Assembly (NCBI RefSeq): GCF_000016185.1
Contig: NC_011420.2
Span: forward strand, 62,001 to 126,000
Source of the DNA: Rhodospirillum centenum SW
GTDB lineage: Bacteria > Pseudomonadota > Alphaproteobacteria > Azospirillales > Azospirillaceae
DNA length: 64,000 bases
Direction of reading: 5' to 3'
Position 1 is the stretch's first letter; each line of letters begins with the position of its first letter. Made by a program: the position numbers and the translations under genes. The notes beneath the pieces were generated by a model. The model was not told where the DNA came from, did not search any database, and saw nothing but the letters and a program-made list of their open reading frames with translations. Positions 1 to 7,846 of the stretch are shown here, piece after piece.

Positions 1-2
1 AA

Positions 3-629
3 GGCCGCCTCACCGAGATGCTGGCGGCCGACCTCGCGGCGGCGGAGCGCGCCGTCACCGCGGGCCTGCGCGAGGCCAGCGACGGGCTGAAGGCCGAGCT
101 GCGCGGCCAGATCGCCGGCGCCGGCCTCGGCACCCGGCTGGCCCGGACCTGGCGCAGCGAGATTTATCCCAAGGGCGGTCGCAGCCTCCGCGCCGCCGGG
201 CTGGTCTGGAGCAAGGCGCCCGGCATCGTCGGCCTCCACGCGGACGGGGCCATCATCCGCTCCCGCCAAGGTCTGTTCCTGGCCATCCCGACCCCGGCGG
301 CCGGCCGGTATGGGGACGGCGGCAAGAAGATCACGCCGGGCGGGTGGGAGCGGCGCACGGGACTGCCGCTGCGCTTCGTCTACCGCCGCCGCGGCCTGTC
401 GCTGCTGGTCGCCGACAACGCCCGCCTCAGCAAGCGCGGGCTGGCCACGGCCAACCGGGGACGACGGGGCGAGGCCGGCTTCATCCGTCTGGCCGGGCGC
501 ACCACGGTGCCGGTGTTCATCCTCGTGCCGCAGGTGCGCGTGAAGAAGCGCCTGGACGTGGCGGGGGCCGGCCGTGCCTGGCAGGGCCGGTTGCCCGGTC
601 TGATCCTGCGCCACTGGAAGGAACCCTGA
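3..629 (+). CDS. Phage protein of DUF6441 type, 5' end cut by window
   Basis: The frame is open to the left edge; the first ATG is at 18, but the family usually has some residues before this point, so the true start is probably outside the window. The protein is basic and soluble with no membrane segment. It sits just upstream of a tail-terminator-like gene, the place where siphovirus head-tail connection genes lie. I recognise the general DUF6441 pattern (N-terminal AVTAG..EA..GLK, internal GGKKITP) from memory only; no biochemical role is known to me. The stop at 627-629 is 3 bp before the next ATG, so the two are co-transcribed. The role in head-tail joining is inferred from position. Confidence 0.6.
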   Translation, partial: GRLTEMLAADLAAAERAVTAGLREASDGLKAELRGQIAGAGLGTRLARTWRSEIYPKGGRSLRAAGLVWSKAPGIVGLHADGAIIRSRQGLFLAIPTPAAGRYGDGGKKITPGGWERRTGLPLRFVYRRRGLSLLVADNARLSKRGLATANRGRRGEAGFIRLAGRTTVPVFILVPQVRVKKRLDVAGAGRAWQGRLPGLILRHWKEP

Positions 630-632
630 CCC

Positions 633-1082
633 ATGCCGAGCATCCGGGAGGCGGCCCTGTCCGCGCTGCTGGCGCGGCTCGCCGCCGTGCCGGACGCCAT
701 GGACGGACGGGAGGTCGCGGTGCCCGAGCGCATTCCGCCCGGCGGTCTGCTGATCCTGCGCGACGGCGAGCCGGGCGTGCCCGAGGTGACGCTGTCGCCG
801 CTGCTCCACCACTACGACCATGTCGCCGAGATCGAGGTGCTCGTCCAGGCCGCCGACCCGCCGCTGGGCCGCACCGGTCCCGGCCGGGCGAGAGCCCTGG
901 ACGAGCTGCTGCGGGCATTGGCCGCGTCCCTGGCCGCCGACCGCACCCTGGGCGGCACGGTCGACTGGATGGCCTGGGGCGCGCCGGAAACCGAGGACAT
1001 CGCCGTCGCCGGCGGGGCCGCCATCAAGGCCGCCCGCGTGCCGGTGACGCTGACCTACAGCACGCCCGATCTCCTGACCTGA
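633..1082 (+). CDS. Tail terminator / tail completion-like protein
   Basis: A 149-residue soluble protein lying directly before the tail tube gene, where siphoviruses encode the tail terminator that caps the tail tube and joins it to the head. The N-terminus (SIREAALSALLARLA) is a predicted helix and the middle alternates short strands, consistent with the small alpha/beta terminator fold, but no diagnostic motif is visible and the call rests mainly on length and gene order. Database annotation of such genes is often uninformative. The ATG at 633 follows the previous stop by 3 bp. Confidence 0.55.
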   Translation: MPSIREAALSALLARLAAVPDAMDGREVAVPERIPPGGLLILRDGEPGVPEVTLSPLLHHYDHVAEIEVLVQAADPPLGRTGPGRARALDELLRALAASLAADRTLGGTVDWMAWGAPETEDIAVAGGAAIKAARVPVTLTYSTPDLLT

Positions 1083-1099
1083 CCCCGGAGACCCCGACC

Positions 1100-2036
1100 A
1101 TGGCCCGCGCCACCGGCGCCCACCGCGCAGTTGCTGGGTGCCTTCGAGACCGCCTACGGCACCGCCCCCGGCGGCAATTTCCACACGCTGCCCTTTGTCA
1201 GTTGCGACCTCGGCAGCCAGCAGCCGCTGGAAGCCTCCGATGTCCTCGGCCTGGGGCGTGACCCGGCCCCGCCATCCCGTGACGTCATCACTGCCGAGGG
1301 GCAGATCACCGTCCCGGTGGACCTGCGCAGCATCGGTTTCTGGCTGAAGGGGCTGTTCGGGCCGCCGGTCACCACCGGCACCGGCCCTTACAGCCATGTC
1401 TACACATCCAGGGCCGACACGCTGCCCAGCCTGGCGCTGGAAGTCGGTCACCCGCAGGTGCCACGTTATTTCCTGAACCTCGGCTGTCTGGTCAACAGCC
1501 TGAACCTGGGGTGGGCGCCGTCGGGCAAGGCCAATGCCACCCTGGCCGTGATCGCCCAGGTGGAGACGGATGCCGCCACCTCGTCCGGCGGCACCCCCAC
1601 CACACAGGGTTTGCAGCGGTTCCACCAGTTCCAGGGACGCATAGCCAAGGATGGGGCGGCACTGGCCAACATCACCGCCGCGGAATTGACCTACGCCAAC
1701 AACCTCGACCCCGTCCGCGTCATCCGCGACGACGGCAAGATCGAAGGCGCCGACCTGGGCGTGGCCGCCTGCACCGGCAATCTGGCGGCGCGCTTCGCCG
1801 ACATGGTGCTGCTGGATGCCGCCACCGACGGCACCGCCATGGCGCTTGAATTCGCCTGGGTGATCGACGCCGACCGCTCGCTGACCGTAGCATTGCCGTC
1901 GGTCTTCCTGCCCAAGCCGCGCATCCCGATTTCCGGCCCGGCCGGCATCGAGGCCCGCTTCGACTGGCAGGCCGCCAAGCCGGACAGTGGGGCTTTCGCC
2001 ACCGTCACCCTGAAGAACGACGTCGCCAGCTACTGA
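1100..2036 (+). CDS. Tail tube (major tail) protein, frameshifted near its start
   Basis: The product forms the tail tube. The body (from 1131) is about 300 residues, the size of long siphoviral tube proteins, and ends with a strand-rich region (TVTLKNDVASY). The natural start is the ATG at 1100, with GGAG at 1087-1090 correctly spaced, giving MARATGA. That frame does not continue into the tube protein. Removing one C from the CCC run at 1119-1121 restores MARATGATAQLLGAFETAYG and joins the two frames. In the body frame the only start before 1134 is a TTG at 1131 without a Shine-Dalgarno. So the gene is either broken by a one-base insertion, read with a frameshift, or affected by a sequencing error. 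Confidence 0.75.
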
Positions 2037-2050
2037 CCGGAGCGCCCGCC

Positions 2051-2410
2051 ATGATCCGCCTCGACCTGCTACGCGAGCCGTTCTGGCTCGACCTGGGGAT
2101 GGGGGTGCGTCTGCACCTGCGTCCCTGCACCACGGCGCTGGTGCTGGCCGCCCGCCAAGCCGTGCGTGATACGGACATGACCGACGAACCGCCGGACCTC
2201 GTGCCGGGGACGCGCACTGCCACCTTCCTGAAGGCGATGGGCCGGCTGTCCATCCTCGGCTGGGAGGGGGTGGGCGATGCCGATGGCGCGCCGGTGGAAC
2301 CCACGCCGGATGGGATCGACGCCCTGCTGGACCTGCACCCGGTGGCCGACGCCTTCAGCCTGCGCTACCTGGGACCGGTTGCGCTGCTGGAGCAGGAAAA
2401 AAACGTCTGA
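2051..2410 (+). CDS. Tail assembly chaperone, short (G-like) form
   Basis: A 119-residue protein located between tail tube and tape measure, the slot of lambda gpG-type chaperones that coat the tape measure during tail assembly. It starts at ATG 2051, 15 bp after the tube gene stop. The 3' end carries the heptamer A AAA AAC at 2398-2404, six bases before the UGA stop. Most ribosomes should end here and release the short form; a minority would slip to the -1 frame and make a longer G-T fusion. The family call comes from position, length and the slippery site rather than from a conserved motif. Confidence 0.65.
   Translation: MIRLDLLREPFWLDLGMGVRLHLRPCTTALVLAARQAVRDTDMTDEPPDLVPGTRTATFLKAMGRLSILGWEGVGDADGAPVEPTPDGIDALLDLHPVADAFSLRYLGPVALLEQEKNV
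2398..2404 (+). promoter_or_regulatory. -1 ribosomal frameshift slippery site
   Basis: The bases A-AAA-AAC are in the phase X-XXY-YYZ relative to the chaperone frame (codons GAA AAA AAC GTC TGA). This is a canonical -1 heptamer. After slipping, translation continues without a stop from 2404 to 2760. Tail-chaperone genes of tailed phages very often use such a shift at this exact place. Confidence 0.75.
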
Positions 2411-2760
2411 AGGCCCGCGCCGAATGGCACTTCGGCGGCGGGCCGGGATACTGCGCGAACTGCGCCACCGCCGGCCTGCCCTGTGCCGGGGGACGGCCGG
2501 GACCGACGGGCGCACGCTGCCCCTACGACGAGCACGCGCCGCAGACGGTGGAGGGCTGGCAGGTCTGGGATCTCGCCCTGGTTTGTGCCGGGCAGCTTCG
2601 GATCGCGCCGAGCGGGGCTGTGCTGGGTTTCGATCATGCCGCCGTCCTGGACATGGCGGCGGCGCAAGGCATGCCGATCGCCGCCATGACCATCCTGTTG
2701 CCGGCGGTCGAGGTGGCCTTGGTGGACGCGGCGAACGCCGAACGGAAACAGAGCGCCTGA
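2404..2760 (+). CDS. T-like extension of tail assembly chaperone, reached by -1 frameshift
   Basis: This open frame is in the -1 phase of the chaperone gene, has no good independent start (first candidate GTG at 2548, mid-domain) and has no stop between the slippery site and 2760. The fused product would be about 236 residues. The extension begins RLKARAEWHFGGG and contains four cysteines in the arrangement C-x2-C-x6-C-x11-C (codons 2452-2520), which looks like a small zinc-binding ribbon. Its C-terminal half is a predicted helical region. In lambda the equivalent T domain binds tail tube subunits while the G part binds the tape measure. Function is inferred from that model. Confidence 0.65.
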   Translation, partial: RLKARAEWHFGGGPGYCANCATAGLPCAGGRPGPTGARCPYDEHAPQTVEGWQVWDLALVCAGQLRIAPSGAVLGFDHAAVLDMAAAQGMPIAAMTILLPAVEVALVDAANAERKQSA

Positions 2761-2766
2761 CAAGCG

Positions 2767-3141
2767 TTACGGCTCACCCATCTCATTTTCGACCGCGGGA
2801 AGATGTCGGCTGATGTCCATCGAGTCGTGCAGCAGGCGCAGGACGTCGATGGTCCGTTCATCCGTGTTCGGCGTGATGCGGAACAGGACGAAGTGCCGCC
2901 CCTTGTTGCCCGTCCGCGCCACATGCAGAGTCAGGAGGCCCGGCGCGATCTCATTTCGTTGTCTGACCCCGATGATCGTCGGACCCGAAACCAGGGCTTC
3001 AAGAGCCGCACTCAGAACCCTTGCGTAGGTGTTCGCCTGCCGGAGACCGAACCGGTCCGCCGTCCAGCGGAGAATCTCCTGAAAATCCCGCTCGGCCGCC
3101 GCCGACAGGCGGACCGTCCAGGTCGGACCGCCAGACGTCAT
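2767..3141 (-). CDS. parE: RelE/ParE-family toxin
   Basis: A 124-residue protein of the RelE/ParE fold: an N-terminal helix (AAAERDFQEILRWTADRFG) followed by strands ending with VLRLLHDSMD. ParE toxins usually poison DNA gyrase while RelE toxins cut mRNA; the sequence alone does not decide. The ATG overlaps the parD stop by 4 bp (3138-3141), the usual antitoxin-first coupling. It is encoded against the direction of the tail operon and its 3' end lies 6 bp from the end of the chaperone extension frame, so the pair looks inserted between tail genes. Confidence 0.75.
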   Translation of the reverse strand: MTSGGPTWTVRLSAAAERDFQEILRWTADRFGLRQANTYARVLSAALEALVSGPTIIGVRQRNEIAPGLLTLHVARTGNKGRHFVLFRITPNTDERTIDVLRLLHDSMDISRHLPAVENEMGEP

Positions 3142-3440
3142 GACCGGTCCCGGAGACCCGCCTGATCGCCGAGCACGGTTTCGGCCAATCCGGTCAGATG
3201 CCGCCCCAGGGCGTCGGCGGTGGTGAATGACCGGAAGCGACCGTCCTCGATGTCGGCGATCCCCAAGCGGGCCGCTTCACGCAGGGCGTCCAGCCGAGCG
3301 CGTTCTTCCGCCTCCCGGTCTTCGACCAGCCGCAGCCCCTCGCGGAGGACTTCGCTGGCGTTCTGGTAGCGACCGGACGACACCAGCCGCTCGATCAGGT
3401 CGGCTTGATGGTCGGTGAGAACCACATTGCGGGTCGGCAT
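3138..3440 (-). CDS. parD: ParD-family ribbon-helix-helix antitoxin
   Basis: About 100 residues. The N-terminus (MPTRNVVLTDHQADLIERLV) gives the beta-strand and helix of a ribbon-helix-helix DNA-binding domain, followed by GRYQNASEVLREGLRL, the typical ParD/CC2985 signature. The C-terminal half is expected to wrap the toxin. I chose ATG 3440 because the conserved ParD N-terminus begins there; an in-frame ATG at 3473 would add 11 unconserved residues and would place the start inside the operator palindrome. It should bind that palindrome and repress its own operon. Confidence 0.75.
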   Translation of the reverse strand: MPTRNVVLTDHQADLIERLVSSGRYQNASEVLREGLRLVEDREAEERARLDALREAARLGIADIEDGRFRSFTTADALGRHLTGLAETVLGDQAGLRDRS

Positions 3441-3467
3441 GGTCGGCCTCCGGTATGAACGCAACGA

Positions 3468-3482
3468 TGGCATATTATGCCA
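3468..3482 (-). promoter_or_regulatory. Palindromic operator of parDE, with overlapping -10
   Basis: TGGCATATTATGCCA is a perfect 15-bp palindrome 28 bp upstream of the parD start. Read on the minus strand it includes CATAAT/TAATAT, a plausible -10 element. A ParD dimer bound here would block RNA polymerase, matching the autoregulation normal for these modules. Confidence 0.5.
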
Positions 3483-3536
3483 ATGACCGGGCCGCGCTCA
3501 AGTCGTGCCCAACGGTGTATTCCGAAGGTCTGTTGC

Positions 3537-3793
3537 TTAGGGCAGGTCGTCGCTATGGTACCGGTGCGCGTCGGGAATGCGCGCCGCCTCGATCCCCGCG
3601 ATGTCGTCATCGCTGAGATCGGTGACCGCCAGGACCTGCCGGTCGAGACGCTTCAGACGCTCATACTCACCGGCCGAGAGGATCACCACGCTGGGGCGGC
3701 CGTACTTCGTCACGATCACCGGTTCGGCCAGGGCCTGGCCTGATAGCGGCCGAAGTTCTTCTGGACCTCGCCGGCGGAAACGGGCTGTGCCAT
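3537..3793 (-). pseudogene. Phd/YefM-type antitoxin, frameshifted
   Basis: From ATG 3793 (AAGGAAGG Shine-Dalgarno just upstream) the frame reads MAQPVSAGEVQKNFGRYQ, the Phd/YefM N-terminus, then leaves frame and stops soon after. The rest, beginning QALAEPVIVTKYGRPSVVI and ending at the TAA at 3537-3539, continues in another frame; adding one base within about 3725-3745 would rejoin the two halves into a normal antitoxin of about 85 residues. No toxin partner follows: the next gene downstream on this strand is parD. It looks like a decayed solitary antitoxin, or a sequencing error. Confidence 0.7.
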
Positions 3794-3816
3794 CGCTCAC
3801 CTTCCTTGTGTTACGG

Positions 3817-3845
3817 AAGATGCGGAACTCCGACCGACCCGTCAA
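3817..3845 (-). promoter_or_regulatory. Candidate promoter of the phd-parD-parE group
   Basis: On the minus strand TTGACG (3845-3840) is followed after 17 bp by CATCTT (3822-3817), 24 bp upstream of the phd start. The -35 is strong and the -10 weak. Confidence 0.35.
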
Positions 3846-3900
3846 GCAAGCCGTGGCCACCTTCCGATCAATCCGTCCCCCCATGCCAGCGGAATAGACC

Positions 3901-6573
3901 ATGACCGACCGTACCATCGCCGTGCGCCTCGCCGCCATCGGCGGTGACCGGGTGCGGGCGGAGCTGCGCGAGGTTGGCACCACCGGGGAACGGGCGCTCC
4001 AGCGCATCGAGCAGGCCTCCCGGCCGGCCTCACGCGCCCTGCAGGCCGTGGATGCCGCCGCCGGTGAGGTCCGCGGCGGGGCGGAGGCGCTGGCGGGGCG
4101 GCTGGGGCCGGCGGGGGCGGCGCTGGCCGCCCTGGGGCCGGTGGGGCTGGCGGCAGCGGCGGCCATGGGCGTGCTCAGCCTCGGCATCACCGAGGGGCTG
4201 AGGGCGGCCGGCGAGGCCGAACAGTCCTACCGCCGCCTGGAGGCGGTGCTGAAGGCCACTGGCCAGTCCGCCGGGCTGACCGCCGACCAGATCGCCGCCT
4301 TCGCCGACGGCCAGGAGGCGGCGACGTTGGCCAGCGCGGAAGCGGTGCAGGATGCGGCGGCCGTGCTCGCCACCTTCCGCTCGGTGGCCGGCGACACCTT
4401 CACCCGCGCCTTGACCCTGGCCGGCGACATGGCGGCGGTGTTCGGCGGTGACCTGTCGTCCGCGGCCATGCAGTTGGGCAAGGCGCTGGAGGACCCGGTC
4501 GAGGGCCTGAGTGCCCTGCGGCGGGTCGGTGTGTCCTTCACCGGCAGCCAGGCCGAGGTGATCCGCAGCCTGGTCGAGACCGGGCAGGTCGCCGAGGCGC
4601 AACGCCTCATCCTGGATGCGCTGGAGCAACAGGTGGGCGGGGCGGCGGCGGCCGAGGCCGGCGGCGTCACCGGGGCGGCCAACCGGCTGTCGGACGCATG
4701 GGGCAAGCTGCTGGAAGCGATCGGCAAGACACCGGCCGTAGCATGGCCGGCCGAGGCAGTGCTCGACCTGCTGGCGCGGGCGGCTGACGGCTTGGCCGGC
4801 CTGTTCGAGGACACGCCGATCGAGCAGCGCATCGTCGCCCTGAACCGCCGGCTGGTGGAGGCGCAGGACCGGGCGGCGGAGATCCAGGGGATCGTCGACG
4901 CCGCCGGTGGACGCTTCGGCCAACGCCGGCTGGCCGACGCCCGCGCCGACGTGGCCCGCCTGGAAACCGACCTGGAGGCGCTGATCGCCGAGGCCCGCCG
5001 GCAGGCGGACGCCGTCGATGCCGACCAGCGGCAGGCCGACGGGGGCCGCGCCCGTGCCGAGGCCGAACGGCGGGCGGAGATCATCGCCGACTGGCGCCGG
5101 CGGCTCGACGACGGTCTGGCCCAACCGGCGAACGACCCGGCCGAGCGCATCGCCCGCGTTAACGCCGAACTTGACCGCACGCGCCAAGCGCTGGAGGCCC
5201 TGCGCAGCCCGGACGGCGGCAATGCCGACGCCGTGGACGCGGCACTCGCCAAGGCCGAGGAGCTGGCGCGGCGGCGGATCGCGCAGATCGAACAGCCCGA
5301 CCGCGACCGGGCGGCCCGCGAACAGGAGGCCGAGACCAAGCGGCGGCAGGCCGCCCTGGACGCCATCGACGGCCAGATCGCCGCCCTGTCCCGCGAGCGG
5401 GATGCAGTCGCCCTGTCCGCCCGCGAGCGGGCCATCCAGACCGAACTACTGCGCGCCGAAGAAACCGCACGGCGCGGCGGTATCGCCCTGACCGAGGCGC
5501 AGCGGGAGGCGATCCATGCAGAAGCCGGCGCCAATTACGATGCCGCCGCCGCGACGGCTGAGCGCAACCGGCTGCTGGAGGAAGGATCGCGGCTGACCGA
5601 AAGCCTGCTCGACCCGACCGAACGCTATCAGGCGGAACTGGCGCGGCTCCAGACCCTGCTGGAGGCCGGCGTCCTCTCCTGGGAGACCTACCAGCGGGCC
5701 GTGGAGCGGGCGGCACAGGCCGATCCGGAGACCCAGAAGCGCAACCGCCTGCTGGAACAGGGGGCGTGGCTTACCGAGCGGCTGCTGTCGCCGACCGAAC
5801 AGTACGCCGCCACCATCGCCAAGCTGAATGACTTGCAGGCGGCCGGCGCCATCACCGCCGAGAGCCGGGCGCGTGCCGAGGAACAGGCGGCCGACCTGGT
5901 GCTGGCCGCCAGCCGGCGCTGGCAGGACGGCGCGATCCGCGGGCTGAAGGACTATGCCGACGAGGCCGGGAACGCCGCCCTCCAGGTCGAGCGGGTGATG
6001 ATGCGGGCCTTCGGGCGGCTGGAGGACGCGCTGGTCGATCTGGTCATGCGCCAGAAGCTCAATTTCGCCGACCTGCTGAACGCCATCGCCGAGGATTTCG
6101 CGCGGATGATGATCCGCATGTCCATCACCGCCCCCTTGGCGCAGGCGGCCTCGGGCGCCATCGCCGGCATCTTCCACGAGGGCGGCACGGCGGGCGGGGC
6201 CGCCCCCGGACGGGCGGTGCCGGCAGCGGCCTTCCTGGCCGCACCCCGTCTGCACACCGGCACCGTGCCCTGGCTGGCGCCGGACGAGATCCCGGCCATC
6301 CTGCAACGGGGCGAGATCGTGTTGAACCGGGCGCAGTCCGCCGCCGTGGCGTCCGCCGGGGCGCGCACCGAGGCCGGCACATCGGGACCAGTCTATGTGA
6401 TCCAGGTCGATGCCCGCGGCGCCGACGATCCCGACGCGGTGGCGATGCGGGTGGAGGCGGCGGTGGATCAGGCGCTGGCGGCCCGGCTGCCGGGGGTGGT
6501 CAAGGCGGCGGCCGGCGTCGCGCGGTCGCAGGTGGCCGACGAATGGAGCCGGCGCGGAGGGCGCTTCGGGTGA
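3901..6573 (+). CDS. Tail length tape measure protein
   Basis: 890 residues, the longest gene of the tail module. It sets tail length and is later ejected with the DNA. Residues about 60-105 are rich in Ala/Gly with a hydrophobic stretch (LAALGPVGLAAAAAMGVLSL). Long helical, coiled-coil-like segments rich in Ala, Arg and Glu run from about 300 to 670. The C-terminus holds FHEGGTAGG and LAPDEIPAILQRGEIVLNRAQ, a pattern common at the end of tape measures. Two copies of a 59-residue unit occur at residues 555-672. The gene starts at ATG 3901, past the inserted toxin-antitoxin genes, and its last bases overlap the next gene start (GTGA at 6570-6573). Confidence 0.9.
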   Translation: MTDRTIAVRLAAIGGDRVRAELREVGTTGERALQRIEQASRPASRALQAVDAAAGEVRGGAEALAGRLGPAGAALAALGPVGLAAAAAMGVLSLGITEGLRAAGEAEQSYRRLEAVLKATGQSAGLTADQIAAFADGQEAATLASAEAVQDAAAVLATFRSVAGDTFTRALTLAGDMAAVFGGDLSSAAMQLGKALEDPVEGLSALRRVGVSFTGSQAEVIRSLVETGQVAEAQRLILDALEQQVGGAAAAEAGGVTGAANRLSDAWGKLLEAIGKTPAVAWPAEAVLDLLARAADGLAGLFEDTPIEQRIVALNRRLVEAQDRAAEIQGIVDAAGGRFGQRRLADARADVARLETDLEALIAEARRQADAVDADQRQADGGRARAEAERRAEIIADWRRRLDDGLAQPANDPAERIARVNAELDRTRQALEALRSPDGGNADAVDAALAKAEELARRRIAQIEQPDRDRAAREQEAETKRRQAALDAIDGQIAALSRERDAVALSARERAIQTELLRAEETARRGGIALTEAQREAIHAEAGANYDAAAATAERNRLLEEGSRLTESLLDPTERYQAELARLQTLLEAGVLSWETYQRAVERAAQADPETQKRNRLLEQGAWLTERLLSPTEQYAATIAKLNDLQAAGAITAESRARAEEQAADLVLAASRRWQDGAIRGLKDYADEAGNAALQVERVMMRAFGRLEDALVDLVMRQKLNFADLLNAIAEDFARMMIRMSITAPLAQAASGAIAGIFHEGGTAGGAAPGRAVPAAAFLAAPRLHTGTVPWLAPDEIPAILQRGEIVLNRAQSAAVASAGARTEAGTSGPVYVIQVDARGADDPDAVAMRVEAAVDQALAARLPGVVKAAAGVARSQVADEWSRRGGRFG
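5563..5916 (+). repeat. 59-residue internal duplication in the tape measure gene
   Basis: Two adjacent units (5563-5739 and 5740-5916) both begin RNRLLE(E/Q)G..LTE(S/R)LL.PTE.Y and continue as diverged helical sequence. Tape measure length sets tail length, so gain of a unit lengthens the tail. Confidence 0.6.
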
Positions 6574-7166
6574 GCGACCTCGTCTGGCCCCTGGACCTGC
6601 GGCCGGGCAGCCAGGAGTTCTACATCCAGACCCTCAGTGTGGTGTGGGCCAGCCCCTATACCGGACAGACCCAGGTGCTGGAGCGCGACGGCGCCCGCTG
6701 GGTCTGCCGGCTGACCTTCCGCCGGGGCGATCCGCTCGCCCGGCAGGTGGACGCCCTGATCGCCTCCTTGCGCGGTCCCGCCGGCACGGTGCTGGTGCCC
6801 GACTGGCGGACCCTGGCTGCGCGCGGGACGCTGGCAGGAACACCCCAACTGGTGGGCGGCAGCGGGCGCAGCCTGACCGTGGCCGGGTTTGCCCCAGGGG
6901 CAACGGGTGTGCTGCTGCCCGGCGACCTGATCCAGACCTCGCCCGGTCGCGCCCATCTGGTCACCAGCACCGTCACTGCTGGCTTGGATGGCGACGCCCT
7001 GGTGTCGGTGGAGCCGCGCCTGCGCGAACCGGTGACGATCGGTCCCCTGGTCACCTCGGCCTGCCGGGTGCGCATGCGGCTGTCGTCCGACGATGCCGGG
7101 CGGAACCCGACCCGGCCGCCGCGCCGCAGCGAATGGGCGCTGGAATTGTTCGAGGTGCTGCCGTGA
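6570..7166 (+). CDS. Distal tail / baseplate protein, first of two paralogues
   Basis: 198 residues from the GTG at 6570, which overlaps the tape measure stop as GTGA and has GGAGG at 6557-6561. An ATG at 6543 is possible but lies inside the tape measure C-terminus and lacks such a site. The position right after the tape measure is that of distal tail or minor tail proteins. It shares a scaffold with the next gene: LERDGARWV, VAGFAP, VEPRLREPV and MRLSSDDAGRNPTRPP. No enzyme motif is visible. It probably helps build the tail tip. Confidence 0.6.
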   Translation: MSDLVWPLDLRPGSQEFYIQTLSVVWASPYTGQTQVLERDGARWVCRLTFRRGDPLARQVDALIASLRGPAGTVLVPDWRTLAARGTLAGTPQLVGGSGRSLTVAGFAPGATGVLLPGDLIQTSPGRAHLVTSTVTAGLDGDALVSVEPRLREPVTIGPLVTSACRVRMRLSSDDAGRNPTRPPRRSEWALELFEVLP

Positions 7167-7846
7167 CCCCGGACTGGCCGGGCGACATCCATCCCGTCGC
7201 GGTGGCCTTCTGGTTCGAGCCGGTGACGGCGCAGACCGTCTCGCCGCTGACCCGGCAGACGCTGGCCCTGGAACGGGACGGCGCCCGCTGGGTGGCGGAG
7301 GTCACGGTGGAACTGTCCGGCACGCAAGCCGCCCGCTTCGGGGCGTGGCTGGCCGGCTGTCGCGGTCCCGTTGCCGCGTTCCGCGTGCCGCTCTGGCTGC
7401 ATGAGGGTGCCGCCGGGTCGCTCCAGTCCATGGACGCCTACGCCGCCGCCATCGGCGTCACCCGCTTCAGTGACGGCACCGACTTCGACGACGGCGCCGG
7501 CTTCATCGAGGGAGCCGGGCAACCGCACATCACCGGCGGCGTCGCCGCGCGCCTGGCGGTGGCGGGTTTCGCGCCCTGGACCGACAGCGTCCTCAAAACG
7601 GGCGGCGCCGTCGCCGTACCGCCCGGCAGCGTCCACCTGCTGGTCGAGGCCGGGCGTACCGACATCGACGGCCGCATGATCGTCACGGTGCGGCCCAAGC
7701 TCCGCACCCCGGTCGGCCGCGCACCCCTGCCAACCGAGGGGCTGGCCCTGCGCATGCGGCTGGCCGGCGACGATGCCGGCCGGGGTCTCACCCGGCCGCC
7801 GGTCCGGACCCGCTGGACCCTGAATCTCGTGGAGGACCTGCCGTGA
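7163..7846 (+). CDS. Distal tail / baseplate protein, second paralogue
   Basis: 227 residues from GTG 7163, overlapping the previous stop by 4 bp. It repeats the scaffold of its neighbour (LERDGARWV, VAGFAP, VRPKLRTPV, MRLAGDDAGRGLTRPP) but is about 30 residues longer through an insertion in the middle (AAIGVTRFSDGTDFDDGAGF). This points to tandem duplication followed by divergence. The much longer upstream frame that could be read into it is a shadow of the tape measure gene. Likely a structural subunit of the tail tip. Confidence 0.6.
   Translation: MTPDWPGDIHPVAVAFWFEPVTAQTVSPLTRQTLALERDGARWVAEVTVELSGTQAARFGAWLAGCRGPVAAFRVPLWLHEGAAGSLQSMDAYAAAIGVTRFSDGTDFDDGAGFIEGAGQPHITGGVAARLAVAGFAPWTDSVLKTGGAVAVPPGSVHLLVEAGRTDIDGRMIVTVRPKLRTPVGRAPLPTEGLALRMRLAGDDAGRGLTRPPVRTRWTLNLVEDLP

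Noticed and set aside
2548-2760. Independent small gene starting at GTG 2548
   Set aside because: The frame is open from the slippery site and the GTG has no ribosome-binding site, so it is better seen as the frameshift extension.
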